Positions 60,409-64,000 of a DNA stretch of 64,000 nt are shown here, piece after piece. Both the position numbers and the translations under genes were made by a program. The notes beneath the pieces are model-generated. The model was given only the letters and a program-made list of their open reading frames with translations, had not been told where the DNA came from and searched no databases. Origin of the DNA: Paramyrothecium sp. XJ0827 (Eukaryota > Ascomycota > Sordariomycetes > Hypocreales > Stachybotryaceae); assembly GCA_020881915.1 (NCBI GenBank), contig JAJFPB010000009.1, positions 2,232,001 to 2,296,000 of the forward strand, read 5' to 3'. Positions within the stretch are counted from its first letter, which is position 1. Each line of letters begins with the position of its first letter.

Positions 60409-62294
60409 ATGTCGTCCGAAGTCTCGTTCCAATATAAGCCTCTCGGCAAATCCAGCATTATCAGGCTTGTCACACTAAAACCGTCCTTCTCCGCGTTGCA
60501 GCCAATCGTATGCTCGCTAAAGCAGGTATTCCTGGAGGACTGTTCAGGCGGAACAGGACGGAACAGCTATGAAGCCCTGTCTTACACATGGGGAGCCAAG
60601 CAGGGATCTGTTCCAATCAGTTGTGACGGGCAAATCCTGCTAGTGACACCCAATTGCGAGTCGGCCTTACGGCACCTCCGGAACAAGTTTACAGAACGTG
60701 TTCTCTGGATCGATGCCATCTGCATTAACCAGCAATCAGTGGAAGAGAAAAATCAACAAGTGCCGCTGATGGGAAGTATTTACAGTGCAGCGAAACGTGT
60801 CATTATATGGCTGGGAGCAGGTGTTACTGGAGATGAGGCTACCCTGACCAAAGCTCGCCTCGCCGGACGACTGTATCATGCCAGAGAGCTGCCAGGAAGG
60901 ACTGTTCTTTCTGATGATCATAAGCCCTGGGCTTTCAAGTTTATCCGTGAGTGCTTTTCTGAAATTGAATGGATATGCCTAACCCTCCATCTAGCCGTGG
61001 ACGATATCGATCGGGTACGCCGGATATGCAGCCATGAGTGGTTTCGTCGCATGTGGACTATGCAGGAGCTTCTTCTTGCCAAATAGCAGTCTTTCAGATT
61101 GGAACCACAGAATGTCCCACCTCAGCTCTTTATACGTACCTCCTAGTCGCGGAAAGCCTCGTTGACTCTGAATCGGCCGAGAGAGAGCTTTTCAGAATGC
61201 GAGTCCGTGCTCTCGAGCTCATCAACCCTGAAACTGTGGCGAAAGCTGGATGGCTCATGAGTGATGTTATCAACTACGAAATGAGTGCGGGGGGAAAGGC
61301 AGCAGAGTTCTTGGCCCTGGTACTACGGATGGCTACCATTGCCGAAGCGTCCGATGTTCGTGACAAGGTCTACGGAATGGTAGGTCTTCTGAATGCCACC
61401 TTTGACGAATTCTTCCTGCCAGAGGTCGATTATGACAAAAAAGTCGCCGAGATTTTCGAGGCCTTCACTATAGGCTGCATCAAGACCCTAGGAACACTCT
61501 GGCCACTGGAAGTCATGTCTGGGTCATATAAGAGGTCCAGCGGTCTTCCATCTTGGGTTCCTGACATGCGGGACTCAAAGGCAGTGTGCATTGAGTGGAA
61601 ACCCAACTCCCCTCAAAGTGCTCAAGACGAATACGATGTAGAGTCCCTCGAGAGCGCTGAGCCGGGCCATCTCCCCGTCAAGGCTCGTTACCTCGCGAGC
61701 GTTGGGAGGGTCTTTACGAGAATGCCGGTTTGTGACAAGGAAACACCAGATGGGGAGCTGCTCCGCACAGCTTGTCTATCTGAATGGACAGCCATCGCAG
61801 TGGGTTTGGAGGAAGATTTTGCAAGCGAAGAGAGTTGCCCAAGCAATTACCTCACGGCTCTGCACCAGCTGACGCCGAACCTGAACCCCATCCGCAACAA
61901 GCACGAACCCCCAGCGGCAGCTATGGAGAATGACTCAGAGGATGAACAGGGTCGGGGTTGGTTTTCAAGGCGACGGTCGTCGGATTCCGGCATCATCAAC
62001 CTTTCGCCGACACATTCTCATGACGCCTATGACGGCGCGGCCTTGTTCCGCACATCATGTGGGCTCATTGGCCTTTGTAAGGGTAAAATTCGGACTGGTG
62101 ACATGGTATGCCAGGTGGCAGGTGCACGTTTTCCGTTTGTTCTGCACAAAGTGACTCGGCCAAAGAACAAAGGAGGAGAAGAGTACCGATTTGTGGGGAT
62201 TGCAGATGTCCATGGACTGGGGGCAGAGAATAGAAGCATTGCATGGAGAAAAGACTTCGTGAAGGAGGAGTTCCCCACCGTTCTGCTTGTTTGA
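60409..62294 (+). CDS. HET-domain protein, frameshifted
   Basis: About 628 residues if one missing base is allowed for, intronless. The start is the ATG at 60409 (MSSEVSFQYKPLG); the open frame begins earlier but with a GTG. The heterokaryon-incompatibility (HET, PF06985) domain shows its usual blocks: YEALSYTWGA, ERVLWIDAICINQQ, RVIIWLG and EWFRRMWTMQEL. The frame breaks at 61081-61086 (AAA then TAG); one extra A restores KxAVFQIGTTEC and the rest of the protein, with SDVRDKVYGMVGLL and GLPSWVPDMR, typical after a HET domain. The C-terminus has the GKIRTGDMVCQVAGARFPFVL block of HET proteins. HET domains trigger cell death after fusion of unlike strains; such genes often vary or are inactivated between isolates. 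Confidence 0.85.
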
Positions 62295-62543
62295 GCGAAG
62301 CATGGTACATTTTGTTTGGATTGCAGCACCTCTGAGTATTATACCCCATTGATAAATCATTGTATGCCAGCCATAGCATTGTTGACTGTTCTCCTATTTG
62401 TGTCAACTGAGTGCATAACTCAATGCTTGAAGTTCAATGATCTACAACCTGAACTAAAAATTGTAGCTCTCCAACTGTCTCCAAGCACCGTTGCTCCCCG
62501 AGGGTACTGGGTAGCTCATGAGTCGCAAATGGCACGCCGCCTC

Positions 62544-64000
62544 TCATGTTTCTTCAAGGAATTCCATCATGTCGTTGGATTCCAGAAACCAACTTCCCAA
62601 CTGCGTGCCGAGGGGATCAAGCTCCATGCCTCCAATACTTGCCCAGCTCTGGCTTTCGAGGACTTGGGGCACAGGCAGGGACTCAAGGCCTTCCCCGAGG
62701 CCACCGCCACGAACCGCACTGTCTATACTAGGGCCAGGCCCCATCAATCCACTGGACGACTGCATCTGCAAAGAAGCCGCAGAGAAATTTGTTGCTACAT
62801 TGATGGAGTCTTTGCCAGCATCCGGACCCACGCTTCTCGATTGAGCGCCAAAATTTATCTTTCCCTTAACCTCAACATATCTCGCTGCCACGTTGTAAAG
62901 GGCTCGAAAGATGCGTAGCTGTTTGACACAGCTCGCATAGTCCGGCTTATTGGAGAGAAGCTCCATGGCCTGGACAAGAGCCCTGAGGCTGTTCAGGTCA
63001 TCGACATTGGCGGTTTCCACAATATTGCAAAAAACAATGTTGACTGAAACAAAAGGGAGAAGCAAAAGGGCACCGTTGATCCACACTTCCACCTGAGCAG
63101 ATTGCAGCTCCTTACTGTGGAGTAGAGTGATGCATTCTGTATGCCCACGCAGTGCGATTCGAGCGGCCGAGATGCATTCGGCCGAAATCGAAGCAGGCGT
63201 CTGACCTGGGGCGGCCCTATAGATCGCCGTAAGGACCACAAAGTCGGTGGCAATGTTGGCTTGCCTGACGAACTCGATCAGTGCAGACCCAAGCCCAGAA
63301 TTATGTAACCCGTCGAAATGCCGAGCCGATTTCGCCTGCGCCATGTCAGTTACAAAAGCTAGCACATGACACGAGATATCCACAGACCAAATGATCAGCT
63401 TTCTTCGTCAAAATCTCCTGCCATTCAGAAGCCAATGCATAAATCCGAGCCGTTCGTGTCCCAACTGATTGCGTTAGGGCCCTGGGACTGTAAATCTCCT
63501 CATAAATCAACCCATAGAGACGTGCAGCGTTGACGGTATTCAAAAGACTTTGCGAAATGGCGTCGTATGTGCTAGGCTGTGGATCAGGCTTAGGGATCGT
63601 TATGTCATGGTCTCGAATCGTCGATGGCCGTGCTAGACGGAGAGACGCGCCCTTTTCGAGCGCGTAGATGGACCAGAACAGGTAAGATTTGCGACGCCGC
63701 TCCTCGGCTGTATCGCGTGCCATGGATGCGCCGCTGTGCAATCCAAGTGCTTGCGCGAGGAGTGATGCCTTTGTGATGAAGTCCCAGAAAGCAAAGGGCC
63801 TGCCCTTTTGAACGCAGTAAAGGGCCTGTAAGAAATTTGACAAGGCATTTGGTTAGACATCAGGAGTGCCTGACAGTTTAAAGAGCCATGGAACTCACCG
63901 CCATGTACATAGCAAGAGCATAGTCGATTGTCGTTGGAATATAGAACCCCAAACTCGAAAGCACCGCCTCGAGATTGCGCTGGCACATCTGTGCTTGTCG
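62544..64000 (-). CDS. Fungal-specific transcription factor, C-terminal part
   Basis: The 5' end, with any zinc cluster, lies beyond the right edge. Visible exons are 64000-63899, 63825-63388 and 63335-62544, all in frame. The fungal transcription-factor domain (PF04082) shows LGFYIPTTIDYALAMYMA, then KASLLAQALGLHSG, RRRKSYLFWSIYALEKGASL and RLARPSTIRDHDITIPKP. The C-terminal region is helical and low in motifs, ending LESNDMMEFLEET. Tail-to-tail with the HET-domain gene, 249 bases apart. Confidence 0.85.

Noticed and set aside
62316..62918. 200-codon plus-strand frame
   Set aside because: Mostly antisense to the last exon of the edge transcription factor.

Overview
The window is nuclear DNA of a filamentous ascomycete (Pezizomycotina, probably Sordariomycetes). 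Short introns of about 39-90 bases with GT..AG ends and CTAAC/CTGAC-type branch sites interrupt most genes. The gene families are typical of moulds: Zn2Cys6 regulators, a NACHT-ankyrin protein, a HET-domain protein, secreted carbohydrate enzymes and a pogo/Fot-type DNA transposon. Exon joins below were worked out by hand from reading frame, splice signals and remembered family motifs; no database search was run.

Left third (1-27 kb): an edge fragment of a membrane protein (-); a CorA-like membrane protein (-); a Zn2Cys6 transcription factor (+) convergent with a sarcosine/fructosyl-amino-acid-oxidase-type flavoenzyme (-) that ends in a peroxisomal signal; a secreted deaminase-fold protein (-); a 1804-residue NACHT-ankyrin protein (-); an oligopeptide transporter (-) with a damaged splice donor; a secreted alkaline phosphatase (-) with a CACGTG box upstream; and a small methyltransferase (-) with a frameshift.

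Middle (28-49 kb) is gene-poor and decayed, and holds most of the carbohydrate-related genes: the 3' relic of an anion permease, an alpha-L-rhamnosidase (GH78, -), a small HsbA-like secreted protein (-), a 5'-truncated AA9 lytic polysaccharide monooxygenase (+), a GH3 beta-glucosidase (+) and an aldo/keto reductase (-). About 3.6 kb beyond the beta-glucosidase lies a degraded second copy of its 3' end. A 1856-base pogo/Fot element with perfect 48-base inverted repeats sits directly against that copy.

Right third (49-64 kb): a Kex2-site-bearing, cysteine-repeat secreted protein with a NucA/NucB-nuclease-like domain and a GPI-type tail (+), the most unusual protein here; an F-box protein (-); an intronless, GC-rich heparinase-like polysaccharide-lyase candidate (+); a DHA2-type MFS exporter (+); a HET-domain protein (+); and the C-terminal part of a second fungal transcription factor (-) running off the right edge.

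A recurring feature is the single-base frameshift in otherwise intact genes: CorA-like, F-box, HET, methyltransferase, AA9 and four in the transposase. Most fall in short homopolymer runs. The pattern could be draft-assembly error as easily as real decay, and should be settled before any of these genes is called a pseudogene.
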